From SIG307 sp964609025 (GTDB lineage: Bacteria; Bacillota; Clostridia; Lachnospirales; Lachnospiraceae), in contig CAZSQM010000001.1 in assembly GCA_964609025.1 (NCBI GenBank), positions 205,987-269,986 on the forward strand: a DNA stretch of 64,000 nucleotides, given 5' to 3'. Position numbers and translations under genes: made by a program. Below the pieces are notes generated by a model. It made no database searches, was not told the DNA's origin, and saw only the letters and a program-made list of their open reading frames with translations. Positions 1 through 8,179 of this stretch are shown here, in pieces (the stretch's first letter is position 1; every line of letters starts with the position of its first letter).

Positions 1-55
1 AAAGGATAATGTAGTTGTCGTGTGCATGATGTCAGAATCTTTAGGAGGTAATGAT

Positions 56-501
56 ATGAAAAAGAAAAAAAATTAGTAATCGCCGGTTTGGGCGTGGTAC
101 TTCTGCTTATATTAGTTTTCGGCGGAATAGAGATTTACAAATATAATACAATGTTATATCGTGTTGGTATAGCCAGAAGTACAAGTGGAAGAATTGAACA
201 GCCTATCTTGAGTTGGGGGGCAAATAGTAGATTTGGAGCATCGGACAAAGCAGAAAAGAAAAGCCAGGAAATTAATCAGGAATGGCGCGAAAAAGTTGGG
301 AGTCTGGTTATTGACATAACATTGGGCTATAGTGAAGACAAAGAACATACGCTCAATGTAGAGTATAATGTAGTGGACGGAAAGACAGAGGTTCATTTAT
401 TCGGGGAAGGCATTCCAAACGGCGAGACAGAAAAAAAAGTAATAGACGAAAGGGTTTTACTTAATTATTTGTTCGAGCTTGATAAGGATGTAGTCTACTG
501 A
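56..501 (+). CDS. small secreted or membrane-anchored protein, frameshifted in an A-run
   Basis: Unrecognised protein. A strong ribosome binding site (AGGAGGT, 43-49) sits at good spacing before ATG 56, but that frame stops at 74-76. The long frame, open from a TTG at 88 to 501, joins the ATG only if the run of eight A at 65-72 were nine. The rejoined product would be about 148 residues, starting with Met and five Lys, then a hydrophobic helix (VIAGLGVVLLLILVFGG) like a signal anchor, then a soluble mixed-charge domain. The interval of 446 bases is one short of a codon multiple. Either transcription or translation slips on the A-run, or the run is phase-variable or mis-sequenced. No function is inferred. 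Confidence 0.5.
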
Positions 502-593
502 TTTTTTGAGTATCTTGACACATCTGTCAGTACATTTCAACTCTTTCCTTCGGTTAGCTCTCATGTCCTTTAAAAATGCTTAGGCAACACAAT

Positions 594-751
594 GCATGAG
601 TTTATTTTTGAATTTGTCCGAAGGACCGTGTTTTTCGCTGAGTCGAACTCGGCCCCTTAGAGATTCTTAGGCTCGAGGCCACACCCGAACGGCTTAGCTG
701 TTCTTAGTGGAAGTTCGACGAAGCGTTGCGCTTTGAAAAATAAACTCATGC
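594..751. repeat. hairpin-rich palindromic element with 16-bp terminal inverted repeats
   Basis: The ends 594-609 and 736-751 are perfect 16-bp inverted repeats (GCATGAGTTTATTTTT). Between them lie compact hairpins: GTCC/GGAC (616-626), GAGT/ACTC (640-650), GAAC/GTTC (687-703) and AAGCG/CGCTT (721-733). It does not look coding. It may be a MITE-like element or a multibranched RNA. The internal stretch 711-740 recurs with one mismatch at 38799-38828. No clear target-site duplication is visible. The rest of 502-800 shows no gene. Confidence 0.5.
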
Positions 752-800
752 TAATATCTTTTTCGGTTGTCAGAACCCCTTACCTGCAAGAATGGGAACT

Positions 801-1739
801 CTATCCCTTTACCGCCCCGGACAGCCCTTCCGCATAATACCGCTGCGTAAATAAAAACAGCGCCGCAATCGGGATTGCCACGCAAACCGAACCCGCGGCA
901 AACCGGGTGTAATAGTGATATACATATTCCTTTTCTAACATATTCCAAAGACCGATTGCCACCGTATAGTACCGGCTGTCGGCCCCGGCGATGACTTTGG
1001 CAAAAATAAAATCCAGCCACGGCGCAAGGAACGAGGTAATGACCGTATACACAAGAATCGGCTTCGACAGCGGAACGGTAATCCGGTAAAAAATCTTAAA
1101 CCGAGAAGCTCCGTCTATCATTGCCGCTTCATCCACGCTTTTCGGAATTGTGTCAAAAAAGCCCTTCGCAATATAAAATCCCAGCCCCGTGCTGGCGGAG
1201 TATACCAGTACCAGTGCCACTAATTTCATGACTCCTTCGGTCAGATTAATTCCCTTTAAAATGTAATACACCGCAATCATAGACATAAAGGCCGGAAACA
1301 TTCCGAGCACAAGCGCAATATTCATAAAGGGCTTTCGCAGTTTAAAGCGCATCCGCGACATGGAATAGGACACCGCCAACACAAAAAACGTGGAAATCAC
1401 GCAGGTAAAACAAGCCACAATCAGTGTATTCATAAACCAGCGGGGAAAATTAAGCACATCCGTTTCCGTAAAGAGGCGCGTGTAATTCGCAAAGGTAATC
1501 TTTTTCGGAAAAAATGTGGTAAAGTAGGAACCGGCTTCGCCCCGTAAGGAAGTCATGACAATCCAGAAAATCGGAAACAGCCAAACAAGGGCAAGCACGG
1601 CAAGCAGCACATGCAACAGCACTGTGCGTAACCCTTTCCTTCGTTTGCGCCTGCCGCGTGTCCTTCGTGTACCCTCCTCAGCCGGTACCGTTTGTGTAAC
1701 ATGCGCGCCCGGTAGTTCTTTTGCAACACCGTTTCTCAC
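801..1739 (-). CDS. malG: sugar ABC transporter permease, MalG-like
   Basis: Inner-membrane permease subunit of a CUT1-type carbohydrate importer, 312 residues. A basic N-terminal tail (about 1-36) precedes the first membrane helix (about 37-62), with further hydrophobic segments near 103-125, 140-162, 170-192 and 225-300. The cytoplasmic EAA loop that docks the ATPase is clear: E204-A-A with G210, followed by TVPLSKP. It is the second permease; its ATG overlaps the stop of the upstream malF-like gene by 4 bases (ATGA), implying translational coupling. No ATP-binding subunit is present in the window, so a shared MsmX/MalK-type ATPase elsewhere is expected. Maltodextrin as substrate is inferred from family resemblance and from malQ 6.4 kb away. 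Confidence 0.85.
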   Translation of the reverse strand: MRNGVAKELPGAHVTQTVPAEEGTRRTRGRRKRRKGLRTVLLHVLLAVLALVWLFPIFWIVMTSLRGEAGSYFTTFFPKKITFANYTRLFTETDVLNFPRWFMNTLIVACFTCVISTFFVLAVSYSMSRMRFKLRKPFMNIALVLGMFPAFMSMIAVYYILKGINLTEGVMKLVALVLVYSASTGLGFYIAKGFFDTIPKSVDEAAMIDGASRFKIFYRITVPLSKPILVYTVITSFLAPWLDFIFAKVIAGADSRYYTVAIGLWNMLEKEYVYHYYTRFAAGSVCVAIPIAALFLFTQRYYAEGLSGAVKG

Positions 1740-3109
1740 TGAAATCCCTCCTCGTTTCTATAAGCAGCGGTTCTGCGATACGCAACCAGGGAAATCACAA
1801 TGGAAATCAAAAAGGTCAGAATACCGATGACCGCACCGTAGCAATAATCCTTATTATCAATCGTCAGCTTATAAAGCCATGTGACAAGCAAATCCGTTTT
1901 TCCCGCTGTTCCCCGGTAATACTCTAAGGTTGCCGGGGCACCGCCGGATAAAAGATAAATGACATTAAAGTTATTGATGTTGTTAATAAAGGTGGTAATC
2001 AGAGTCGGCGCCGTCACAAACAGCATATACGGCAACGTTATTTTCAAAAACGTCACTCTTGCATTCGCACCGTCCACCTTTGCCGCCTCGTAAAGCTCCG
2101 TAGGAATGTTTTGCAGAATACCGGTCGTTGTCAACAGCGTATACGGTACGCCGACCCAGATATTCACAAGAATAATCGTTACTCTCGCCCATGTGGCATC
2201 CGTAAAAAACGGCAGTGCGGCGTCCGTCGCAATCAGTCCCCATTCCCGCAGCAGGACATTTACCGCACCGTTTGGCTGTAACAGGGTTCGCATGGTTAAA
2301 AGCGTTACAAACTGTGGCACCGCAATGGAGAGAATAAAGCAAAAGCGCCAGAAGCCCTTTCCCCGCACCGACTTGCTGTTAATCAAAATAGCTAACAGCA
2401 TGCCCAAAATATAATTTAAAAAGGTCGCAAACACCGCCCAGGTCAGGGTCCAGCCCAGAATCGGCCAGAAGGTTTTTCCGAAAGCTCCGCTAAAATCCAA
2501 AACGGTACGGAAATTATCAAGCCCTACCCAGGTAAACAGCTTTCCCGGCACCTGATGGTCGCGGTCATAGTTGGTAAATGCCATACTGATCATAAAGACT
2601 AACGGCAGTACCGTAAACGTAAGGACGCCCAGCACCGGAAGGCTAAGCAGCGTCCGGTAAAGCCTTGCGTCAAAATGGGCCGCGATTTCTTCCCGGAAAT
2701 TCGGCACCCTGCGCCCTGCTCTTTTTAATTCCTCCGCCTTATATGCGGAGCGGACCGCCGCCCTCCAGAAAATAAGAAACGCCGCTGTCAGAAAGACAAA
2801 AATAACACCGGAAAGCAGAATCAACAGCGAGTTATCCCCTGCCTGATAGACATAGATGCCCTGCGTTTCATCCCAGACCTTTTCCTGCGTCTTTGTTCCG
2901 AGGGTCGGCAGCTTTTCCAAAACGGAAAGCCCGGTTTGAAAAAAATAACCCCAATAGGCTGCCGTAATACACAAAAATAAAATTCCTTTTGCTATCTGCC
3001 CGCGGCGGATATTTCCGATACCGGGCAGCAACAGCGAAAGCTTTGTAAAACCATCGCCCCTTGCCAGTGACCGAAAAAATCCGGCTTCACCGATTTTCAC
3101 GCTTTGCAT
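1736..3109 (-). CDS. malF: sugar ABC transporter permease, MalF-like
   Basis: First membrane subunit of the CUT1 importer, 457 residues, longer than a typical 290-residue permease because of an N-terminal extension with two extra hydrophobic helices (about 42-60 and 94-115), as in MalF proteins. The permease core follows from about 155, with the EAA motif at 341-343 (YEAAKVDGA) and TLPYM after it. It lies 14 bases downstream of the binding-lipoprotein gene and overlaps malG by 4 bases, so the three form one leftward operon (binding protein, malF, malG). The substrate is probably a malto-oligosaccharide, but the sequence alone does not separate this from other oligosaccharides. Confidence 0.85.
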   Translation of the reverse strand: MQSVKIGEAGFFRSLARGDGFTKLSLLLPGIGNIRRGQIAKGILFLCITAAYWGYFFQTGLSVLEKLPTLGTKTQEKVWDETQGIYVYQAGDNSLLILLSGVIFVFLTAAFLIFWRAAVRSAYKAEELKRAGRRVPNFREEIAAHFDARLYRTLLSLPVLGVLTFTVLPLVFMISMAFTNYDRDHQVPGKLFTWVGLDNFRTVLDFSGAFGKTFWPILGWTLTWAVFATFLNYILGMLLAILINSKSVRGKGFWRFCFILSIAVPQFVTLLTMRTLLQPNGAVNVLLREWGLIATDAALPFFTDATWARVTIILVNIWVGVPYTLLTTTGILQNIPTELYEAAKVDGANARVTFLKITLPYMLFVTAPTLITTFINNINNFNVIYLLSGGAPATLEYYRGTAGKTDLLVTWLYKLTIDNKDYCYGAVIGILTFLISIVISLVAYRRTAAYRNEEGFQ

Positions 3110-3123
3110 CGCTCTTTTCCTCC

Positions 3124-4458
3124 CTAAAATCCGGTCCCCGCATTGAGGGCCTCTTCCAGCTCCCGGGTTCTCTTCTCCGCATTCTGCTTTGTTACGCTTC
3201 CGTTATAGATTTCCTCCGCAAAGGTTTCTACAATCTGGAACCAGTTCGTAATCTCGGGAACCGTCGGCTGCACCACGGAAGTATTTAAAACTACCGCATT
3301 TTCCGCCGCTGCAACCGGGCTTGCAAGCACCTCCTCCGATGCCGCAAGCGTAACATTGGTCGGTGTAATATCACGGTATACAAATCTGTCCCTTTGGACG
3401 CTCTCACCGCCGAGATACAGCGCAAGCGCTACCGCTGCCGCCATGTGATTGCTGCGCGGGTTGACGCCCACCGCCTTCGAACCGGTAAACTGGCGCATAA
3501 CGCCGGATACTCCGTTGTCATAAGTTACGGTCGGAAGCTGCGCCGTTGCAAAATTTTCGCCCAGCGCCTCCTTCACCGCGCTTGCTTTCCAGGAGCCGGA
3601 AACGAGCGATGCAAGGGTTCCGTTTGCAAGCCGAGCAATGGAATCATCCCCCGCCTCCTTGTGGAAACGCGGATTGTTTACCAAATCCACCAAAAACTCC
3701 GTTACATAACCGAAATCTCCGATATTCGTTCCCTTCTCCTGCTCGGTTCCGTTCTCTCCGTACAGAGAAAACCCGGCCGCATAATAAAACTGCTCGATAT
3801 ACCAGCTATCCGTCAGCTCAAAGCCGAAGGCCGCAACACCGTTTCCCAAATCCTTCTCAAGCATCGTATTTAAGGAGGTCACATCCTCCTCGGTAAGCAT
3901 GCTGTTGTTATAGTACAAAATTAACGTGTTGGGGGTATACGGAACGCCGTACACTCCGTCCTCATATACCACGCTCCGGTATATGGTATCGCTGTTTGTT
4001 TCCCGTATCGTTTCCACCGCAGAGCCGCCAAACTCCGCAAGAGCGCCCGCGCCCACCAACGTCGCCAGCTGGTCGTTCGCATACATATAAACGTCTGCTG
4101 CCGTATCCAAATCCTTCGTCACAACATCTCTTGCGTCGCTTTCCGAGCACACACCGTACCGGAAGGTAATATCCCACTCCGGATGGGCTTCGTCAAACTC
4201 GGTACACCATTTTGCAAGCAGACCGTTAGGCACGCCCTTATAAGCTGCCTGGTCCTCCGCCGGCGACCATACCGTAAGGGTTATCTTCTTTACTTCCCCG
4301 CCGGAAGCCTGTCCGCCCTCCGGTGCCTGGGTCGTCGTACCGTTGTTATTTCCCGCGTTTCCGCCATTGTTGCAGGCGCACCCCGCCATACCGCCAAGAA
4401 GCATACCGCACGCCAGAATCAATGCCACTGTCTTTTTAAATTTCTTCCACTGTCCCAT
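3124..4458 (-). CDS. extracellular sugar-binding lipoprotein of ABC transporter
   Basis: Solute-binding lipoprotein, 444 residues. The N-terminus is a lipoprotein signal: basic start, hydrophobic core and a GGMAGC lipobox with the acylated Cys at about 27, followed by a Gly/Asn/Thr-rich spacer (about 28-55). The mature part has the family-1 binding-protein pattern (LTVWSP near the start; NWFQIVETFAEEIYNG near the end). It is first in the operon with the MalF/MalG-like permeases, so it should capture the oligosaccharide outside the cell and deliver it to them. A modest AGAGGT site precedes the ATG. The 205 bases upstream hold an inverted repeat (4537-4581) but no obvious consensus promoter. 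Confidence 0.8.
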   Translation of the reverse strand: MGQWKKFKKTVALILACGMLLGGMAGCACNNGGNAGNNNGTTTQAPEGGQASGGEVKKITLTVWSPAEDQAAYKGVPNGLLAKWCTEFDEAHPEWDITFRYGVCSESDARDVVTKDLDTAADVYMYANDQLATLVGAGALAEFGGSAVETIRETNSDTIYRSVVYEDGVYGVPYTPNTLILYYNNSMLTEEDVTSLNTMLEKDLGNGVAAFGFELTDSWYIEQFYYAAGFSLYGENGTEQEKGTNIGDFGYVTEFLVDLVNNPRFHKEAGDDSIARLANGTLASLVSGSWKASAVKEALGENFATAQLPTVTYDNGVSGVMRQFTGSKAVGVNPRSNHMAAAVALALYLGGESVQRDRFVYRDITPTNVTLAASEEVLASPVAAAENAVVLNTSVVQPTVPEITNWFQIVETFAEEIYNGSVTKQNAEKRTRELEEALNAGTGF

Positions 4459-4536
4459 ACAAATCTACCTCTCATTCTTACACGTCTTCGTCCGGCGGAT
4501 GCCTTTACAAACCATCCCGGCGATTTTTCTTGTAAA

Positions 4537-4581
4537 CATCCACCGGTTCCGATGTCGGAAACATATTGGAACCGGCGGATG
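4537..4581. repeat. 14-bp inverted repeat upstream of the sugar-transport operon
   Basis: Left arm 4537-4550 (CATCCACCGGTTCC) and right arm 4568-4581 (GGAACCGGCGGATG) match at 13 of 14 positions around a 17-base loop. It lies between the Fic gene and the binding-lipoprotein gene, both leftward. There is no T-run on either side, so it is not a standard terminator. It could be an operator or an RNA stem in the leader. Confidence 0.4.
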
Positions 4582-4663
4582 CCCAGAACAAAAAACCGCC
4601 GGACGGAGACTTGCGTGTTCTACGCATCTAGTCTAACCGTTCCGACGGTAAAATATACTGATT

Positions 4664-5335
4664 TTAAAAACGCTTCCAGCATTTTTCTTTCATGAATTCC
4701 ACGATTTTTCCATTGTCACAATCTTCGTAATATGCAACTAAAAGCCGTTTAAACACCGGAACCTCCGCTTCGGGAATCACTAACAGCCCCTCCCCGCAGG
4801 ATATTAGATAATGATTTGCAAATATTACCGATGCCCGCCTATTTCCGTCTGTAAAAATCTGTGTTTTCATGCAGTAAAGGCATAGTCCGATTGCCTTATC
4901 AATCGGTTTACCCTCTGCGAAAACAATATCATGTATTCTCTCCTTTACTTCAGGTTCCATCGGAAGCGGAGGAACATAACTGCATCCGCCGATTGTTACA
5001 GGCACTCCCCTGATTCTTCCGCCCTCCGCAAAGAATCCTTCATTTACAAGTCTGGCAATATGGCACAGCACATAATAATCACCGGGCGCAGACAACACAT
5101 CCTTATCCAGAATAAACTCCCATGCATATTTCAAATTTAAAATTTTCTGGATGTCAGCCGATGTCATACCGTTTACGATTCCGTTTTCAAGAATTGTCTC
5201 CGTCTGCGGAAAGGTTGTTGTTACCCCTTCGAGAATTGCCTGGTCATAAATATTGGCTTTCATATTTGCTCTTGCAAAAACAAGATTCTGCTCCACACGC
5301 CCGGAAAGCTCGAATTCACTATAACCAAGCTCCAC
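4664..5335 (-). CDS. Fic/DOC-family protein with Gln in place of the catalytic His
   Basis: Fic-fold protein, 223 residues from a GTG start. Canonical Fic AMP-transferases carry HxFx(D/E)GN(G/K)R; here the loop reads QIFTDGNRR (about 159-167), so the general-base His is Gln while the phosphate-binding DGN-R part is kept. I recall related clostridial proteins with the same QIF-DGN-R form, so this may be a subfamily trait and not decay. The frame continues upstream with coding-like sequence (Arg-Glu-Trp-Ala-Leu-Leu-Arg) to a stop at 5414-5416 but without ATG; a TTG at 5417 with AGGACC before it would be in frame only after a 1-base change. The 5' end may thus be broken. Biochemical activity and target are unknown. 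Confidence 0.65.
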   Translation of the reverse strand: MELGYSEFELSGRVEQNLVFARANMKANIYDQAILEGVTTTFPQTETILENGIVNGMTSADIQKILNLKYAWEFILDKDVLSAPGDYYVLCHIARLVNEGFFAEGGRIRGVPVTIGGCSYVPPLPMEPEVKERIHDIVFAEGKPIDKAIGLCLYCMKTQIFTDGNRRASVIFANHYLISCGEGLLVIPEAEVPVFKRLLVAYYEDCDNGKIVEFMKEKCWKRF

Positions 5336-5484
5336 AAGCTGCTTCTCTGTCTTTCGAATGGCTTTTTTTAATTCCCGCGCTTCTCTCGAATATCGCAGTA
5401 AAGCCCATTCTCGTCAAAACTTCGGTCCTATCAATTTCACGTTACATGGGCAGCAATTTACGCTTGGTACCATAAGGAATGCTC

Positions 5485-6438
5485 TTATTCCTCTACATCC
5501 ATCTCTAAACCAGCTTCTTTTACCTTGGCTAAATCCACCCACATAGCCGGACGAATTGAAACCGCTTCAGTATCTACCCATTGTCCCTCCATCATTATTT
5601 CTCCAAACCTACCGACACATGCAGCCATGTCCGGCTCTTTTCCCGGACTACGTAACCACCAATCGTAATAATCTGTTGTATTTAAATAATGTTGATACGG
5701 CATTAAATCATATTGCGGAAGCTCCACATCCGGCACAATTTGCGTTCTTCTTTCTGAATCGGAAGAGAAATATTTTTGTGCCTCCTCTATACTTAGTAGA
5801 AACAAATAATCTATTGTATCCTCGCCGCCATCGGTTCCGTATATCGGATTATCGGCTGTTTGAACCACTGTTTCACTGATACACGATAATTCATCTTGTT
5901 GAAACATTGAATACAGTAAATATTGATTTAAACATTCTCTTATCGCACTATTTTCCCATGTAAACCCATTATCCTTTTGTTCCAGATATTCCTCATTGCT
6001 GACAAAAGAAAGAATATCAACACTCTGCAACGATATTAATAAAATCTTCCCATCCCTTTGCTCCAATACAAGCCACTTTAAAGGATTATTGTCATAGTAA
6101 ACACCATATATATTGTTATGATGACAATACTCTCCAAAGACCACAACATCCCCAACCTTTACTTCATTATCCGTTCCTAACAATGTATAAGGCTCCGGTC
6201 CCGGTGTTGGAGAAGCCAAGAGCGCTTTTCTCTCTTCTTCTCTTTGCTCCTTCTCCATGAAATAAATATCTTTTTCTGACATTGTTGGTTGCGGTTCAAT
6301 AGTCAATTCAGGTTCATCTGTTGGACTAATAGTCTGTGTTGGCGACATCGGAATAGGTGTCGGTTCTGCATCACTGCTATTACATCCACACATATAAGCA
6401 ACAATAATACTTACAATCAAAAAAAAACTTCTTCTCAT
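5485..6438 (-). CDS. DUF6273-type lipoprotein
   Basis: Predicted surface lipoprotein, 317 residues. The signal peptide ends in a YMCGC lipobox with Cys at about 19, then a Pro/Thr/Glu-rich linker (about 24-85) suits a spacer across the wall. The globular part (about 90-310) has features of the DUF6273 family: an opening GDVVVFGEY strand, PLKWLVLE, a late WWLRSPG, then GRFGEIM and SIRPAMWV. No catalytic residues are recognisable. It lies 26 bases downstream of the decayed carboxypeptidase-regulatory/YfaP-like ORF, in the same direction, and probably belonged to the same surface-protein unit. Function unknown; confidence is good for localisation and moderate for family. Confidence 0.65.
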   Translation of the reverse strand: MRRSFFLIVSIIVAYMCGCNSSDAEPTPIPMSPTQTISPTDEPELTIEPQPTMSEKDIYFMEKEQREEERKALLASPTPGPEPYTLLGTDNEVKVGDVVVFGEYCHHNNIYGVYYDNNPLKWLVLEQRDGKILLISLQSVDILSFVSNEEYLEQKDNGFTWENSAIRECLNQYLLYSMFQQDELSCISETVVQTADNPIYGTDGGEDTIDYLFLLSIEEAQKYFSSDSERRTQIVPDVELPQYDLMPYQHYLNTTDYYDWWLRSPGKEPDMAACVGRFGEIMMEGQWVDTEAVSIRPAMWVDLAKVKEAGLEMDVEE

Positions 6439-6464
6439 ATTATTCCTCCTGAATATATCCTAAT

Positions 6465-7319
6465 TTAACTAATGATATTTGAGTCTACAATTTTTCCGTC
6501 AATAATCTCAAATACATTCCATCTTGTTCCCTTTTCATTCATAGGTACAGTGTATGATTTTATTAATCTTTCTCCATGATACACTTGAACATTAGCACCC
6601 GAAAGAGATAATTCCGTTGAACTCAAATTCCATCCATTGGTATAATCCTGAACATAATATTGATACTTCAACTCTTTATCTACCGCAACTGTTACTGTTA
6701 TTGTTTCCGGACCTTCGCTCCATGTATCATCAATATCCAACTGTGCAACTATCTCTCCATCCTCAAAATGTGTCATGTTCCAATAACATACATGGTATAA
6801 TTCTTCTCCTTGTTTTGTAACATACAAATGCGAATCCAAATCCCATGGTCTTTCTCCCCAAGTAAGTACTATGCGATACTCATCACCTTTCAGCTCAGGC
6901 GAAATTGCAGTACTCTGAACTCCTATATATGGTACGCTCACAATTTCCATGTAACTTGTAATATATCCATCCTTTTCTATCTCAATTGTATAATATCCCG
7001 AAGGCAACTCCAATAAATACTTACCATCCTGGTCCGTCTTCACAGTCTGAGTTATGTCTCCATCTTCAAACACTAAGTCCTCAATTTTTTCTCCCCAATA
7101 TCCTCCTTCCTTTACATTAATTGTCGCGTCGGTAATCCCCTCTCCCGTCAACGCATCTTTTATATACCCTTTAACTTCATTAACTTCTCCTTCAGCGGAA
7201 TCCGGATAAAGCGTAATGTCTAATAATACTGCTTTGTTACTCTCAATCCAAACATTCTCTATCTTCTTGGTCATGCATCCCTTACCAGTCACATAAAGAT
7301 TATACATACCTTCACGCAA
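6465..7319 (-). pseudogene. 3' part of a secreted regulatory-like/YfaP-like domain protein
   Basis: Coding frame of 284 residues from a TTG, without a signal peptide or credible ribosome binding site of its own. It contains two carboxypeptidase-regulatory-like beta-sandwich repeats (about 1-40 and 47-130: VKGYIKDALTGEGITDA, then DGKYLLELPSGYYTIEIEKDGY) and a YfaP/DUF2135-like domain (about 145-270, beginning RIVLTWGERPWDLDSHL). It runs on directly from the ORF at 7322-7618 but in another frame: the last sense codons of that ORF and the GAYELILREG of this frame overlap on the same bases. I read the pair as one secreted protein broken by an internal out-of-frame deletion. Expression of this half is doubtful. 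Confidence 0.6.
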
Positions 7320-7321
7320 TA

Positions 7322-7618
7322 TTAACTCGTATGCTCCACCACAGTGGCATTCCAGATATTCTGAATCTCATGGGCAAACTCAAAAGTAAGTGCCCAGTCA
7401 CAGATTTCAGAATCGCCGGTATTAGCAATCTTCACATCTGCATTGAATGCACCGTCCCATGCATCCGTAACATCAAACTCCACCTCGTAACCTTCATACA
7501 CGTAGTTTTGCATCGTCCTTTCTTCTGCCGATGCAGTCTTGGTGTTTACACCAAATGTGGTCAACACCATTGCTGCAGCGAGCAATCCGCTCACTAAGCG
7601 CTTCATTCCTTTTCTCAT
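7322..7618 (-). pseudogene. 5' part of a secreted cellulose-binding-like protein, truncated
   Basis: Good start: AGGAGG lies just before ATG 7618, followed by a Sec signal peptide (MRKGMKRLVSGLLAAAMVLT, cleavage near ASA-EE). The mature 70 residues look like the front of a CBM2-type carbohydrate-binding beta-sandwich (YEVEFDVTDAWDGAFNADV, then WALTFEFAHEIQNIWNA), which normally runs about 100 residues. It stops abruptly after VVEHTS, where the downstream frame (6465-7319) begins. Intact relatives would be expected to continue through the rest of the binding module. A short secreted fragment may still be made from this start. Confidence 0.6.
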
Positions 7619-7826
7619 TGTATCCTCCTCCTGTTTGCGTGAATGCGGCATAAATAGGAAAAGGCCGCAAATCACAACAATCGTTTATGATTTGCAGCCG
7701 AACTATCTTAGCACGTTGTGCCGTAGACTCCAAGCTTTGCGCCCCTAAGTTTCCCCAAGTATGCCTTTGTCGATTTACACATGTTCATTCTACCACGTTC
7801 GTTGCCGAATGTCAATAGACTCTTAT

Positions 7827-7959
7827 CTTGAGTTTCCGTACTTTTGTCCACAGGCTCATACTTTCATACGGTATCCAATAAACAGATTTCAAAAATCCGG
7901 CAGAATGGTGTTTTAGGATGGTTTATTCGTTTTTGAAGTGCAAAGTACGGAAACTCAAG
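7827..7959. repeat. palindromic element with 19-20-bp inverted ends
   Basis: Left end 7827-7846 (CTTGAGTTTCCGTACTTTTG) is the inverted copy of right end 7941-7959, with a one-base length difference in the T-run. Inside are further nested complementarities (AATAAAC with GTTTATT; TTCAAAAA with TTTTTGAA), so one strand could fold into a long imperfect hairpin. No transposase ORF is present, so a MITE-like remnant is plausible. Elsewhere in 7676-8100 I see no convincing gene. Confidence 0.45.
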
Positions 7960-8103
7960 CATTATTGTTTATTGTAAAATATAAATGCCGAAAAAAGGGG
8001 GAGCCTTAGAACCATTAGTGGTACAACAGAACCTCCGCCACACGGCATAGAGATTAAGGAAATAGAAAAACCTGTCCCCGAACCATCATCATGCTGAATA
8101 AAT

Positions 8104-8169
8104 AGCCGGACGATGCAATGATATTCCCCTGTCTGCTTAACTGAGAGTATATCATTACATCATCCGGCT
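8104..8169 (-). terminator. hairpin downstream of malQ
   Basis: Arms 8104-8124 and 8149-8169 pair at 19 of 21 positions around a 24-base loop, immediately after the malQ stop. No strong U-tract follows on the minus strand, so it may be a terminator aided by other factors or a 3' stabilising stem. Confidence 0.45.
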
Positions 8170-8179
8170 TATCTGACTT

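Noticed and set aside
3394..3873. 159-codon plus-strand frame
   Set aside because: Antisense shadow of the binding-lipoprotein gene.
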